Below, piece by piece: positions 1 through 8,568 of a DNA stretch of 64,000 nt; positions within the stretch are counted from its first letter, which is position 1, and every line of letters starts with the position of its first letter. Under the pieces are notes generated by a model. It was not told the DNA's origin. It saw only the letters and a list, made by a program, of their open reading frames with translations, and did no database searches. Source of the DNA: Chryseobacterium aureum. GTDB lineage: Bacteria; Bacteroidota; Bacteroidia; Flavobacteriales; Weeksellaceae. The DNA lies in the NCBI RefSeq assembly GCF_003971235.1, contig NZ_CP034661.1, positions 4,588,001-4,652,000 on the forward strand. The letters are read 5' to 3'. A program made the translations under genes and the position numbers.

Positions 1-52
1 GCTTGAAGGATTTCCCTTTTTCAAACTCAATAATTTCTTTCTGGATTTTCAT
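1..52 (-). CDS. 5' end of a gene running off the window (possible AraC-type regulator)
   Basis: An ATG at 52-50 opens a minus-strand frame of 17 codons (MKIQKEIIEFEKGKSFK) that stays open to the window edge. It diverges from the MFS exporter gene at 230, a common arrangement for a regulator and its target. From memory, AraC-family regulators in related flavobacteria begin in a similar way, but 17 residues cannot establish a family. Confidence 0.4.
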   Translation of the reverse strand, partial: MKIQKEIIEFEKGKSFK

Positions 53-229
53 TTTGTTCTGATTTGATTGTTTCTGAATTTAAATTTAAATAAAAAGGTT
101 AATATGGAGCAAATTTTTATCATTCAAAGAGGAGTGAAATTCAAACTTTCTTTCGATTTTTGCACTTTCAAAATAAAGAGACTCACCAGTCCTTTACTTT
201 GAATGCATTAATTCAGAAAAAAGATTACA

Positions 230-1432
230 ATGAAGATTGATAAAAGAATAATACCACTGGCAATAGGTGGTTTAGGGATAGGAACTACAGAATTTACGGT
301 GATGGGGCTGTTGCCGGATATTGCCAAGACATTACAGATTACCATTCCGCAAGCCGGACATTTAATTTCTGCATATGCCATGGGAGTCGTAATAGGGGCA
401 CCCATTCTGATTGGGTATTCCGTAAAATTTCCACCCAAAAAAGTACTGATGGCTTTCATGATCCTTTTTACCCTGTTTAATGGACTTTCTGCTATTGCTC
501 CCGGGTACAACAGTATGCTGGTGATCCGTTTTATGTCCGGACTTCCTCACGGAGCATTCTTCGGAGTGGGAACGGTAGTCGCTTCAAGAATGGCAGGAAA
601 AGGAAAAGAGGCATTTTATATTTCCATGATGTTTACAGGGCTCACGGTTGCCAATCTGGCAATGGTCCCTCTGGTTACGTATATCGGGCATACCTTCCAC
701 TGGAGACTGTATTTTGCTATTGTAGCCTTAATCGGACTTTTGGCCATCTTGTTTTTAAAGCTTTGGCTTCCCGCAATGGAGTCCAACCAAAACACGCATT
801 TCATGGAAGAACTGAAATTCCTTAAAAATAAACAGTCATGGCTGGTCCTGGCGATTACGGCAATCGGATTTGGAGGATTGTTCACATGGCTAAGCTACAT
901 CACCCCTTTAATGACTGTTGTTGCCGGAATCAAGAGTAGCCAGATGGCCTATGTGATGGTTCTTGCCGGAGCAGGAATGGTAGTAGGAAACCTGGTTGGA
1001 GGTATTGTTTCAGACAAATTAGGGCCAGAAAAAACCTGCGCACTTCTGATTTTCCTGATGATGATTTCTCTTGGAGGCGTTTTCTTCCTTGCAGAATATA
1101 AAAATATTGCTTTGATACTGACCTTTATGTGCGGTGCTTTATCCATGTCTATTGCTTCACCTATCAATATTATGATGATGAAGGCTGCCCCGAAAAGTGA
1201 AATGATGGCTGCCGCTTTTATGCAGGCCGGTTTTAATATTGCCAATGCAATGGGAGCTTTCCTGGGCGGAATCCCTTTAGAATATGGGTATTCGTTCAAT
1301 TATCCTTCACTGGTAGGGGTTGGGATGACTTTTATTGGAGTGGTTATCAGTGTAAGATATATGTATCTGTATGGTTCCAGGGCGCAAAATGAGGAAGAAG
1401 CTGCTCCGGAGTGTGTGTCTTGTGATCAATAA
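230..1432 (+). CDS. MFS transporter, DHA1 drug/sugar efflux type (AraJ-like)
   Basis: A 400-residue inner membrane protein with about 12 hydrophobic helices, the usual size of a 12-TM major facilitator. The opening residues (PLAIGGLGIGTTEFTVMGLL) resemble the first helix of the AraJ/YdhP/PbuE group of DHA1 exporters, in which a GxTEF motif is typical. The short charged loop after helix 2 (YSVKFPPKKVL) takes the place of the family motif A. It probably exports a small molecule by proton antiport; the substrate cannot be read from sequence. It is transcribed alone, diverging from the partial gene at the left edge and followed by a hairpin terminator. Confidence 0.85.
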   Translation: MKIDKRIIPLAIGGLGIGTTEFTVMGLLPDIAKTLQITIPQAGHLISAYAMGVVIGAPILIGYSVKFPPKKVLMAFMILFTLFNGLSAIAPGYNSMLVIRFMSGLPHGAFFGVGTVVASRMAGKGKEAFYISMMFTGLTVANLAMVPLVTYIGHTFHWRLYFAIVALIGLLAILFLKLWLPAMESNQNTHFMEELKFLKNKQSWLVLAITAIGFGGLFTWLSYITPLMTVVAGIKSSQMAYVMVLAGAGMVVGNLVGGIVSDKLGPEKTCALLIFLMMISLGGVFFLAEYKNIALILTFMCGALSMSIASPINIMMMKAAPKSEMMAAAFMQAGFNIANAMGAFLGGIPLEYGYSFNYPSLVGVGMTFIGVVISVRYMYLYGSRAQNEEEAAPECVSCDQ

Positions 1433-1459
1433 AAAATGTTATTATAATATTTAAACATA

Positions 1460-1496
1460 AAAAGATCCTGTTTCAATGAGAAACAGGATCTTTTTT
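1460..1496. terminator. Bidirectional rho-independent terminator
   Basis: Inverted repeat AAAGATCCTGTTT / AAACAGGATCTTT with a short loop and T-runs on both sides. It lies between the convergent MFS gene and the SpoIIAA-like gene and can serve both. Confidence 0.85.
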
Positions 1497-1509
1497 ATAA
1501 AATAATTTT

Positions 1510-1890
1510 TTACACCTCTACTTCATCTCCATTTTTGCACCAGTAGAGCGCGTTGTATAAATTCTCTTTAGGGAAAGATTTAAACTCTCCCGGCATCAGA
1601 ACACTGAAAATGCTTGTGAAATTCTGTATGCCTTCCTTATCTGTTACGATGGCCGCCCGATTCCAGTTGGCAAGGTTTTTCAAGCCTAATAATAAATCTT
1701 CAAGCCATGCTCCTGCGGTAAAATTACCCAGTTCGGTATCCAAATATAATAAATAGTTGAGTTCACCGAATTGCTCTACCTTCTCTTTTACACGCGGAAT
1801 TACCAGTCTTTCAAAATCCTCTTTCGTTACTTCTCCCGTTGCATTAAATGCTGCAACATTGTCCGGAGCTTCTGGAATAATTGTTATCAT
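1510..1890 (-). CDS. SpoIIAA/STAS-like protein
   Basis: A soluble protein of 126 residues if it begins at the ATG at 1890 (MITIIPEAPDN). A longer frame starts at 1932, but its first 14 residues look like untranslated leader. The pattern of alternating beta strands and helices, with phrases such as FNATGEVTKEDFE and the conserved GAWLEDLLLGLK, fits the SpoIIAA-like family (PF11964), which has a STAS fold related to CRAL-TRIO. Family members are small cytoplasmic proteins of unclear role, possibly lipid or phosphoprotein binding. No partner gene is adjacent. Confidence 0.7.
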   Translation of the reverse strand: MITIIPEAPDNVAAFNATGEVTKEDFERLVIPRVKEKVEQFGELNYLLYLDTELGNFTAGAWLEDLLLGLKNLANWNRAAIVTDKEGIQNFTSIFSVLMPGEFKSFPKENLYNALYWCKNGDEVEV

Positions 1891-2006
1891 AATCAATATT
1901 TTTTGGTGGTTTGATTTTAATAAGGATAACAATAATTACACCATAATTTGATGAAAAATTGTTAAAAAAGGTATAAATATTGATATTTTGAATGTAAAAT
2001 ATTAAT

Positions 2007-3212
2007 ATGAATTTGAAATCGAATGAACCTTTTTGGCTTTTAAAAAACGGATTACTAGCATCTTACCCTTCATTAAAATCAAACGAAGAATGTGATGTGC
2101 TCATTGTAGGCGGCGGTATTACTGGAAGCCTGATTGCGCACCAAATGACAGAAGACGGCTATCATGCAATTCTTATTGATAAAAGAGAACTATGCAACGG
2201 AAGCACTTCTGCTACTACTTCAATGCTGCAGTATGAAATAGATGTTCCTTTGTATGAGCTGACAGAGAAAATAGGAAAAAAGGGGGCAGTACTCAGTTAT
2301 AAAGCTTGTAGTGATGCGATTGACAGGCTGGAAAAACTTTCAAAACTCACTCCATCCAATGCCGGTTTCAAGCGAAAAAAATCCCTGTATTTTGCTTCAA
2401 AAAAGAAAGATGTAGCATGGCTGAAGAAAGAATACGAAGCAAGAAAACAAAACGGTTTTAAAGTTCAGTGGCTGGAAGCAGAGAAAGTTTTAGAAAAATT
2501 TGCATTTGAAAATACCTATGGCGGAATTTTATCTCAGCAGGGAGCCAGTATTGATGCCTTTCAATTTGCTCATGAACTCTTTATGCATAATGTAAAGAAA
2601 GGCCTGAAGATATTTGATAAAACCGAAATGGTAAAAGTAGAGGAGCATAAAGGATTTAATCTGGTTACCGTAGACAGCGGATTTGAAATTAAAGCCAAAA
2701 AAATCATTTACTGTATTGGGTATGAAAGTAAAAATTTGCTGAAGGAAAACTTTGTTAATCTGAAAAGTACTTATGCTGTTGTTTCGGAAATAGACAAAGA
2801 TAAGTTTAAAAACATCGGGAACACATTGGTCTGGAATACCGATGATCCTTATCTCTACATGCGGACTACCGATGACGGAAGGCTTTTGATTGGAGGAGGT
2901 GATGAAGATTTTTATGACGCGGAAAAGCGCGATGCTATTCTGGATAAAAAAGAAAAAGAGATTCTGAAAAACTTAAAGAAAATAAAACCTGATTATCATT
3001 TTTACACAGATTTTGTCTGGGCCGGAACTTTTGGGGAAACGAAGGATGGTTTACCTTACATTGGTGACCATAAAAAATTTAAAAACTCTTATTTTGTATT
3101 AGGTTTTGGGGGGAATGGGATTACCTTTTCAGTAATCGGGATGGAAATGGCTTCTCTGTTTATGAAGAATAAAAAGCATCCACTGTCAGGATACTTTAAA
3201 TTTGGCAGATAA
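2007..3212 (+). CDS. FAD-dependent oxidoreductase, DAO family
   Basis: 401 residues with an N-terminal dinucleotide-binding motif at about residues 30-45 (DVLIVGGGITGSL), then an acidic residue ending the second strand (LIDKREL) as in FAD-binding proteins. The C-terminal FAD segment is also visible (GLPYIGDH and FVLGFGGNGITFS). This is the D-amino-acid oxidase/DadA/GlpD fold group (PF01266), which oxidises amines, amino acids or hydroxy acids. There is no C-terminal Rieske domain, unlike some related Bacteroidota proteins. It is monocistronic, with a terminator downstream. The substrate is unknown. Confidence 0.85.
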   Translation: MNLKSNEPFWLLKNGLLASYPSLKSNEECDVLIVGGGITGSLIAHQMTEDGYHAILIDKRELCNGSTSATTSMLQYEIDVPLYELTEKIGKKGAVLSYKACSDAIDRLEKLSKLTPSNAGFKRKKSLYFASKKKDVAWLKKEYEARKQNGFKVQWLEAEKVLEKFAFENTYGGILSQQGASIDAFQFAHELFMHNVKKGLKIFDKTEMVKVEEHKGFNLVTVDSGFEIKAKKIIYCIGYESKNLLKENFVNLKSTYAVVSEIDKDKFKNIGNTLVWNTDDPYLYMRTTDDGRLLIGGGDEDFYDAEKRDAILDKKEKEILKNLKKIKPDYHFYTDFVWAGTFGETKDGLPYIGDHKKFKNSYFVLGFGGNGITFSVIGMEMASLFMKNKKHPLSGYFKFGR

Positions 3213-3337
3213 GCTTGGTGTATTAGCTACAAAATTCACAAAATTCTATAGTGTCTTAGTCACTTTTTGCAGATATTATTTTATACTATATGACATAACT
3301 AAAAGAATATCTGTAATTAAAATGATCTTTAATTTTA

Positions 3338-3373
3338 AAAGCCCATAATTAGAAACTTTAATTATGGGCTTTA
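3338..3373. terminator. Bidirectional terminator
   Basis: AAAGCCCATAATT and AATTATGGGCTTT form a 13-bp stem around a short loop, with T-rich flanks. It sits between two convergent genes. Confidence 0.85.
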
Positions 3374-3380
3374 TTTAATT

Positions 3381-4913
3381 TTAGGCCTTTATAAATTTTA
3401 TTGGCTGTTGATCTGTAAATATAATAAGATATGTACCTTTCAAAAGGGATTCAACATTGATGCTGTTATCCTGTACTTTACCTTTCAATATTAATTTTCC
3501 ATCAATGCTATAAATGGTAAAATTATTATCCTTCTTTGTGAATTCTGGTGAAATATTGATGATTGTTTTAACAGGATTTGGATAAATCTTACCACTACTT
3601 GTTAATATATTGGCTTCGTTGGTTGATAAAACTCCACCAGTATATCTTGCAATTGCTATATCGTTTCCGCTATATCCTACTGCAATAATTTTATCATCAG
3701 GTTGAATTACCATATCAAATGCCTCGTTTGTGGTATTGGAGCCAAATGTTGTAGTTACTTTACCAGCTGTTCCAAATGTATTATCAACGGTATAATCTGC
3801 ATTTACTCTTGAAATGCCAAATGTTGAACTGGTTGTAGACGAAACACTTGATCCTGCCATGACTATTTTACCGGTACTGTCTGCCCCCATTCCATATGCA
3901 ATATCATTGATGAGAGTTCCATAATCGAAAGATGCTTTGCCCACTGCCGAAGTACCCGCTGCGTTATATAATCCCATGAAATAATCATATTTAGTGGATG
4001 TTAGATTTCCACCACCACTGAATAAGAAACTATCATCAGGGTTTAAAATCATAGAGAATGATTTATCATCTGCATTGAATGCTCCATTCACAGTAATCAC
4101 ACCATCTGATGAAAATGATGAGTCTAAAGAACCATTATTGTTTAAACGATATGCCATATGGTTGGCACTCCATTGTAAACCTTGTTGGTTAATCCAGCCT
4201 ACTGCAGAAATCTTACCATTAGGTTTTACTACTAAATCTTCAATAACATAATAGAATGTTCCTGATCCTGTATTGTGTGGTAATGCATAAACACCTGTTG
4301 TATTGAAAGTAGTATCTAATGCTCCGTTACTCGTATATCTTGCAATGACAGCTTGAGACTGTGTTGTTGACGTAGCTGAAGTACCCCCTACAATAACAGC
4401 TCCTGTTAAAGGATGTAATTTAACTACTTTAATTTCATCGGCCTTACCCGAAATAAAATCTGTTAGTACTTTACCAGCTGTTCCGAAGGTTGTATCAATC
4501 GTACCATTAGATGTTAGTCTTAATATTGCAGCATTTTTATTGTTTCCATCATCAGAATATCCAGCCAGTACAATTTTTCCATCAGATTGAAGAGCTAAAG
4601 AATAAACAGCATCATCACTGCCTGTCTGAAAGTCATTTGTAAAAATACCATTGGTACCAAATGTTGTGTCCAGTGAACCATCGATATTATATCTTAGACA
4701 AAGAAAATCCTGTCCAGTTAGTGAATTTATAGTCATTCCTGCGACTAATATTTTCCCATCCGCCTGTAGTGCTACAGAATAAGCTTTATCGGATCCTGAA
4801 TTAATTGAAGTAATAACTTTTCCTCCTGTTCCAAAGGTACTGTCCAGGACTCCATATTGAGAAAATAAATTGAGGCTACTTAATAATAATCCTGAGAATA
4901 AAATTTTTTTCAT
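3381..4913 (-). CDS. Secreted delta-60 repeat beta-propeller protein with T9SS sorting domain
   Basis: 510 residues from the ATG at 4913 (MKKILFSGLLLSS), which gives a clean signal peptide ending LFSQ. An in-frame start 9 codons upstream would spoil it. The body consists of about six to seven repeats of roughly 55-60 residues with recurring DTTFGTxGKV and ADGKILVAG phrases, the delta-60 repeat (DUF5122/PF17164) expected to fold as a beta-propeller. The last 70 residues (YPNPVKTIINI to the terminal PIKFIKA) form a type A sorting domain for type IX secretion. The protein should therefore be exported through the PorU/PorV system encoded in this window. Its ligand or function is unknown. Confidence 0.85.
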   Translation of the reverse strand: MKKILFSGLLLSSLNLFSQYGVLDSTFGTGGKVITSINSGSDKAYSVALQADGKILVAGMTINSLTGQDFLCLRYNIDGSLDTTFGTNGIFTNDFQTGSDDAVYSLALQSDGKIVLAGYSDDGNNKNAAILRLTSNGTIDTTFGTAGKVLTDFISGKADEIKVVKLHPLTGAVIVGGTSATSTTQSQAVIARYTSNGALDTTFNTTGVYALPHNTGSGTFYYVIEDLVVKPNGKISAVGWINQQGLQWSANHMAYRLNNNGSLDSSFSSDGVITVNGAFNADDKSFSMILNPDDSFLFSGGGNLTSTKYDYFMGLYNAAGTSAVGKASFDYGTLINDIAYGMGADSTGKIVMAGSSVSSTTSSTFGISRVNADYTVDNTFGTAGKVTTTFGSNTTNEAFDMVIQPDDKIIAVGYSGNDIAIARYTGGVLSTNEANILTSSGKIYPNPVKTIINISPEFTKKDNNFTIYSIDGKLILKGKVQDNSINVESLLKGTYLIIFTDQQPIKFIKA

Positions 4914-5199
4914 AATTTGTTTTTTCCATTTGAGTAACAAATATAATTTTTATATTAATACTAGATTATTTTTGTTATTTCAATAATGAAATTTTAAATT
5001 CTCTTTGATGGAAGGATTTGATCTGATCTTTTTTTAGAATGAAATTAAAATAAATTCTACTTTTTATTTAAAATATTTTCAAAGAAAATGGGATTTTTAA
5101 CCTCTTTACTATCCAAATGTGTAGGTAAATGACCGCAATCCTAAGCCCTACCCAAAAGAATGACGATTTGAGAGATGTAATAAATTTTAATACAATGAT
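4914..5199. other. Intergenic region without a recognisable gene
   Basis: About 290 AT-rich bases between two minus-strand genes. It should contain the promoter of the beta-propeller gene, but no confident TAnnTTTG box, RNA gene or open frame of useful length was found. Confidence 0.5.
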
Positions 5200-5227
5200 A
5201 AAAAAGTGGGCTTTAGCTTACTTTTTT
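5200..5227 (-). terminator. Probable terminator of the EEP-family gene
   Basis: AAAAAAGT and ACTTTTTT flank an imperfect inner stem (GGGC/GCTT) just beyond the stop codon. The minus-strand RNA has two mismatches in the stem, so it is weaker than the other hairpins here. Confidence 0.5.
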
Positions 5228-6308
5228 AGTCTTCAGTAACAACAGCTTCCCGTTCACCATCTTCTTTCTTTCCTTCTTCTATCATGATTTCCGCTTCCGC
5301 TTTCTCTTCAGAAGTAGCCGTTTCTATAAGTTCTTCCTGTGCATCATTATGATGATCTATGAAAAACTCACAATATACAGGAAGGTGGTCTGAACCAAAA
5401 TTTTCCAGGGTCTTCAGCTGTTTAATAAAAATATCTTCGCTGTGAAACATCAGGTCGATAGGGAATCTTAACAGGCGGTATTTTGCATGAAACGTAGAAA
5501 CAAAAGAATGCCCGATTCTCGGATCTATCAGATGACTTGTTTTTCTGAAAAGTACAGATGATCTTGACCATGCAACATTATTGAAATCTCCCACTACAAT
5601 AACTGGTTTCTTAATGTCTTTTACACATTTGGCCGTGCTCAGAAGATCTCCGTCTCTTTCCTTGGAGGTTTCTTCTTCGGTAGGGCTGGGCGGCGGCGGG
5701 TGAACTCCGAAGAAAACAAAAGAAAAACCATCCGCTGTTTTCATATGGATTTCAATGCTTGGAATATCATCAGCTACAAAATAATGAGTCTTCGCTTCTG
5801 TGATTTCGATTCGGGAATAAAAATGCATTCCGTACGTATTTTCCAGGGTTACCTTATGCTGATAGCCGTACTCTTTTTCCAGGGGTCTCATTGCTTTTTC
5901 CCAGTCACCATTGCTTTCCATGGTCATGAAAAAATCAGGATTATATTTTTTAATAAGACCAGCGAATCTTTCATATTCTTTATTGAACTGATAAACATTA
6001 GCTGAAATAAAATGCAGCTTATCAGAAGATTTGTGTCGCTGCCTGTGCTTCTTTACTGGATAAAAATGTGTGTATTGGATGAGCGTTTTGCTGTGATAAA
6101 CGAACATAGCCATCAGCAACCCCTGAGAATACCATAAATATTCTGTAGAATCCGTAAAAAGTCCCAGTAGAAAAGTGAAAAGTATAAGGTAAGTAACCTG
6201 TATTTTAGCAAATTCAGGCACTCTGAATATCCAGTGAGAATGCTGAATTTTTGGCAGTATTGTCATGACCAGAAGGAGAATGGCCAGAATCAGATAAATA
6301 ATCCACAT
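5226..6308 (-). CDS. Membrane-anchored endonuclease/exonuclease/phosphatase family protein
   Basis: 360 residues. Residues 1-72 contain three hydrophobic segments. Residues 98-320 are an EEP (DNase I-like) domain with the expected metal and catalytic residues visible: N104 (SANVYQF), E131 (MTMESN), H203, D241 and N243 (VVGDFNNV), D285 (IDLMF) and D307-H308 (GSDHLPV). The fold hydrolyses phosphodiesters of nucleic acids, phospholipids or inositol phosphates. The membrane anchor suggests a periplasmic domain acting on extracellular DNA or lipid. A strongly acidic tail of about 40 residues rich in Glu (from QEELIETATS) follows and is not part of the fold. It is a single-gene unit. Confidence 0.85.
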   Translation of the reverse strand: MWIIYLILAILLLVMTILPKIQHSHWIFRVPEFAKIQVTYLILFTFLLGLFTDSTEYLWYSQGLLMAMFVYHSKTLIQYTHFYPVKKHRQRHKSSDKLHFISANVYQFNKEYERFAGLIKKYNPDFFMTMESNGDWEKAMRPLEKEYGYQHKVTLENTYGMHFYSRIEITEAKTHYFVADDIPSIEIHMKTADGFSFVFFGVHPPPPSPTEEETSKERDGDLLSTAKCVKDIKKPVIVVGDFNNVAWSRSSVLFRKTSHLIDPRIGHSFVSTFHAKYRLLRFPIDLMFHSEDIFIKQLKTLENFGSDHLPVYCEFFIDHHNDAQEELIETATSEEKAEAEIMIEEGKKEDGEREAVVTED

Positions 6309-6415
6309 ATAAAAAGCGATGAAATAATTTTGATTACAATTTAAGAATGATTTTTAAAAATTGTTAATCAATTTAAATTTAATTTTATCTATTTTTATTT
6401 ACCTAAATCTGTTCT

Positions 6416-6856
6416 ATGAATAAAATGACGTTATGGCTGATGCTGATCAGTATTTCATGTTTCAGCCAGCAAAATAAAGATATTGAAAAACCTGTCCGTA
6501 ACCTCTTTCTTGGCATGAAAAATGCAGATGCTGAGCTGGTAAAATCTGCCTTTACTGAAAACGCCGTTCTTCAGACAGTCTCTAAAGACGGAACTGTAAA
6601 AAGTGACAGTATACAGGATTTTGTGAGTTCGGTTTCAAAATTTGCAAAAGGAGAGCTGGACGAAAGAATTATAGTGGAAGCCATTCATACGGATGGAAAC
6701 CTGGCGAGTGTGTTTACGCCTTATTCTTTTTATCTGAAAGGAAAATTATCCCATTGCGGTGCGAATAGCTTTCAGCTGGTGAAGCAGAATAATGAATGGA
6801 AAATCCAATATATAATTGACACCCGAAGAAAGGATAACTGTAAAGAAATACAGTAA
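6416..6856 (+). CDS. Secreted NTF2-like (lumazine-binding-like) protein
   Basis: 146 residues with a signal peptide (MNKMTLWLMLISISCFSQ) and one NTF2/SnoaL-type domain: an N-terminal helix (KPVRNLFLGMKNADAELV) followed by strands ending in SFQLVKQNNEWKIQYIIDTRR. This matches the putative lumazine-binding family (PF12893) found as short secreted proteins in Bacteroidota. An alternative cleavage at the Cys in ISCFSQ as a lipoprotein is less likely. It lies 32 bp upstream of the VOC gene in the same direction, so the two may be cotranscribed. The ligand is unknown. Confidence 0.75.
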   Translation: MNKMTLWLMLISISCFSQQNKDIEKPVRNLFLGMKNADAELVKSAFTENAVLQTVSKDGTVKSDSIQDFVSSVSKFAKGELDERIIVEAIHTDGNLASVFTPYSFYLKGKLSHCGANSFQLVKQNNEWKIQYIIDTRRKDNCKEIQ

Positions 6857-6888
6857 TAAAAGTAAGAAGCAGTTTAAAAATTAAAAAA

Positions 6889-7266
6889 ATGAAGATTCAT
6901 CATATTGCAATCATCTGTTCAGATTATGCCGTGTCAAAGAAATTTTATACGGAGATTTTGGACCTTACCATCATCCGCGAGGTATACCGTGAAGAACGAC
7001 AGTCTTATAAGCTCGATCTTGCAATCGGTGATCATTACGTCATTGAATTATTTTCTTTCCCGGATCCGCCCAAACGTCCGTCACGTCCTGAGGCTTGTGG
7101 TTTAAGACACCTTGCCTTCTCGGTAGAAAATGTTACAGAAAAACGGAATGAACTGGTAAGTAAGGGACTTATCTGTGAGGAAATCCGTATAGACGAATTC
7201 ACGGGAAAAGAATTTTTCTTTACCCAGGATCCCGACCAGCTGCCGTTAGAATTTTATGAAATGTAA
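6889..7266 (+). CDS. VOC family (glyoxalase-like) protein
   Basis: 125 residues, the normal size of a single-domain vicinal oxygen chelate protein (two beta-alpha-beta-beta-beta halves). MKIHHIAIIC carries the first metal-ligand histidine, GLRHLAFSVEN the second, and the C-terminal LPLEFYE the glutamate. It resembles the YaeR/SMU1112c subgroup of glyoxalase I relatives, whose substrate is not firmly known. It could detoxify a 2-oxoaldehyde adduct or act as another metal-dependent lyase. Confidence 0.85.
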   Translation: MKIHHIAIICSDYAVSKKFYTEILDLTIIREVYREERQSYKLDLAIGDHYVIELFSFPDPPKRPSRPEACGLRHLAFSVENVTEKRNELVSKGLICEEIRIDEFTGKEFFFTQDPDQLPLEFYEM

Positions 7267-7269
7267 AAA

Positions 7270-7653
7270 TTAGTGGGCGTAGCCCGCAAAGAAACTCACC
7301 GCCATAATGGCTAAAACAATAGAAGAAATGACTACATATACGTAGTCTTTTTCTTTTAAATAGCCTATTAAAGCAAAAACAATTCTCATCAGAGGCGTGA
7401 AGATCAGCAAAAGAATACCCAGCTGAATAATAGCTGTACCTTCTCCTTTGCCCAGAGAATGCCAAAAATGTCCCCAAACCTTTTCAGAAGAAGTCCCTAC
7501 TACAAGGCTGGTATATTTTTCGGGCATTGTAAAACCTTCAAAAAATAACTTGATAAAACCGATGAGTGATGTTGCCACGGAAAGAATTACACCCAGTCTC
7601 AGAAGGTTTCCTACGGAACGGTTCAGATCTACATCTGTAAAATTCTTTTTCAT
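7270..7653 (-). CDS. DUF1634 family membrane protein
   Basis: 127 residues with three hydrophobic segments at about 16-36, 78-98 and 105-124. The starting region DVDLNRSVGNLLRLGVILS and the later TPLMRIVFALIGYLKEKDYVYV fit DUF1634. Its ATG overlaps the stop codon of the upstream TauE/SafE gene (TAATG), so the two are translationally coupled. This pairing is common in bacteria and archaea and suggests that the small protein is an accessory subunit of the transporter. It is convergent with the VOC gene, 3 bp away. Confidence 0.85.
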   Translation of the reverse strand: MKKNFTDVDLNRSVGNLLRLGVILSVATSLIGFIKLFFEGFTMPEKYTSLVVGTSSEKVWGHFWHSLGKGEGTAIIQLGILLLIFTPLMRIVFALIGYLKEKDYVYVVISSIVLAIMAVSFFAGYAH

Positions 7654-8483
7654 TACCTGAAGCTTTTGTTGATACCGTTATACATCATATAAATTGAAAG
7701 AATGGTAATTACAATGGCAAAAAATACTTTTAATTTTTTGGTCTTTGATACCATCAGTGTTTTTGAACCGATAAAACTTCCGATTACTACACCTATCAAT
7801 ACCGGAGCTACAATGACCGGAATAATTTCTCCTCTCTGGAAATAGATCAGTGCGCTGGCCACTGCCGTTACCCCAATCATAAAATTACTGGTGGTGGTAG
7901 ATACTTTGAAAGGCAGTTTCATCATATTGTCCATCGCCAATACCTTTAATGCTCCAGAACCAATCCCTAAAAGACCAGACATAGCACCGGCAAACATCAT
8001 CATTAAAAATCCTGGAACGGTATTTCTTGCCGAATAGCTTTTCAAAACTCCCTTATCAGGAAATGTTCCGTACAATTTCAGCTTCTCTTCCAGACTTCCT
8101 TTCACCAAAGGTTCCTGGTGATCCGGTTTTCCCTTAAGATTTAAAATAACCGTTAAAAGAAGAATACTGGCGAAAATTATTCCAATTGTGTTCGGGTTAA
8201 GCATTCCTGAAACCAAGGCTCCCACAATAGCTCCTGCTGTGGTCGCTATCTCGAGAAACATCCCGATTCTCATATTCGTAAAGCCTTCTTTTACGAAAGC
8301 TACAGCCGCGCCGGAAGAAGTTCCGATCACAGAAATGAGCGAAGCACCGATAGCATAATGCATTGGAACGCCAAAACCCAGCGTTAATAAAGGAATAATG
8401 ATAACTCCCCCTCCTAAACCCGTAAGTGAACCCAAAAGACCAGCGGAGATTGCACCAAGGAAGAGTATGATGATTTCTGACAT
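7653..8483 (-). CDS. Sulfite exporter TauE/SafE family permease
   Basis: 276 residues with eight predicted helices in two homologous halves of the TauE/SafE family (PF01925). Both halves show a Gly-rich helix with a following polar turn: GAISAGLLGSLTGLGGGVIII near the start and GAMSGLLGIGSGALKV in the middle. Members move organosulfonates, sulfite, sulfoacetate or related anions across the inner membrane. Cotranscription with DUF1634 supports a two-component transporter. The cargo cannot be deduced. The promoter lies 17-47 bp upstream. Confidence 0.85.
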   Translation of the reverse strand: MSEIIILFLGAISAGLLGSLTGLGGGVIIIPLLTLGFGVPMHYAIGASLISVIGTSSGAAVAFVKEGFTNMRIGMFLEIATTAGAIVGALVSGMLNPNTIGIIFASILLLTVILNLKGKPDHQEPLVKGSLEEKLKLYGTFPDKGVLKSYSARNTVPGFLMMMFAGAMSGLLGIGSGALKVLAMDNMMKLPFKVSTTTSNFMIGVTAVASALIYFQRGEIIPVIVAPVLIGVVIGSFIGSKTLMVSKTKKLKVFFAIVITILSIYMMYNGINKSFR

Positions 8484-8499
8484 ACTACAAATAATGTTA

Positions 8500-8530
8500 C
8501 AAATATAAAATTATTGTAGTAGTCTGCCAA
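8500..8530 (-). promoter_or_regulatory. Promoter of the TauE/SafE-DUF1634 operon
   Basis: On the minus strand, a -7 box TATATTTG (8507-8500) and a -33 TTG (8530-8528) are separated by 20 bp. This matches the Bacteroidota primary sigma consensus. It lies 17 bp from the start codon. Confidence 0.6.
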
Positions 8531-8534
8531 ACAT

Positions 8535-8563
8535 TTGAAAAAGATAAATTTAACGTATTTTTG
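8535..8563 (+). promoter_or_regulatory. Promoter of the DUF1543 gene
   Basis: TTG at 8535-8537, an 18-bp gap and TATTTTTG at 8556-8563, only 5 bp before the ATG at 8569. Transcription would begin almost at the start codon, giving a very short or absent leader. The region is shared with the divergent TauE/SafE promoter. Confidence 0.6.
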
Positions 8564-8568
8564 CATGC

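Noticed and set aside
7448..7660. Plus-strand frames opposite the DUF1634 and TauE genes
   Set aside because: Antisense shadows of well-supported genes; residue composition is unnatural.
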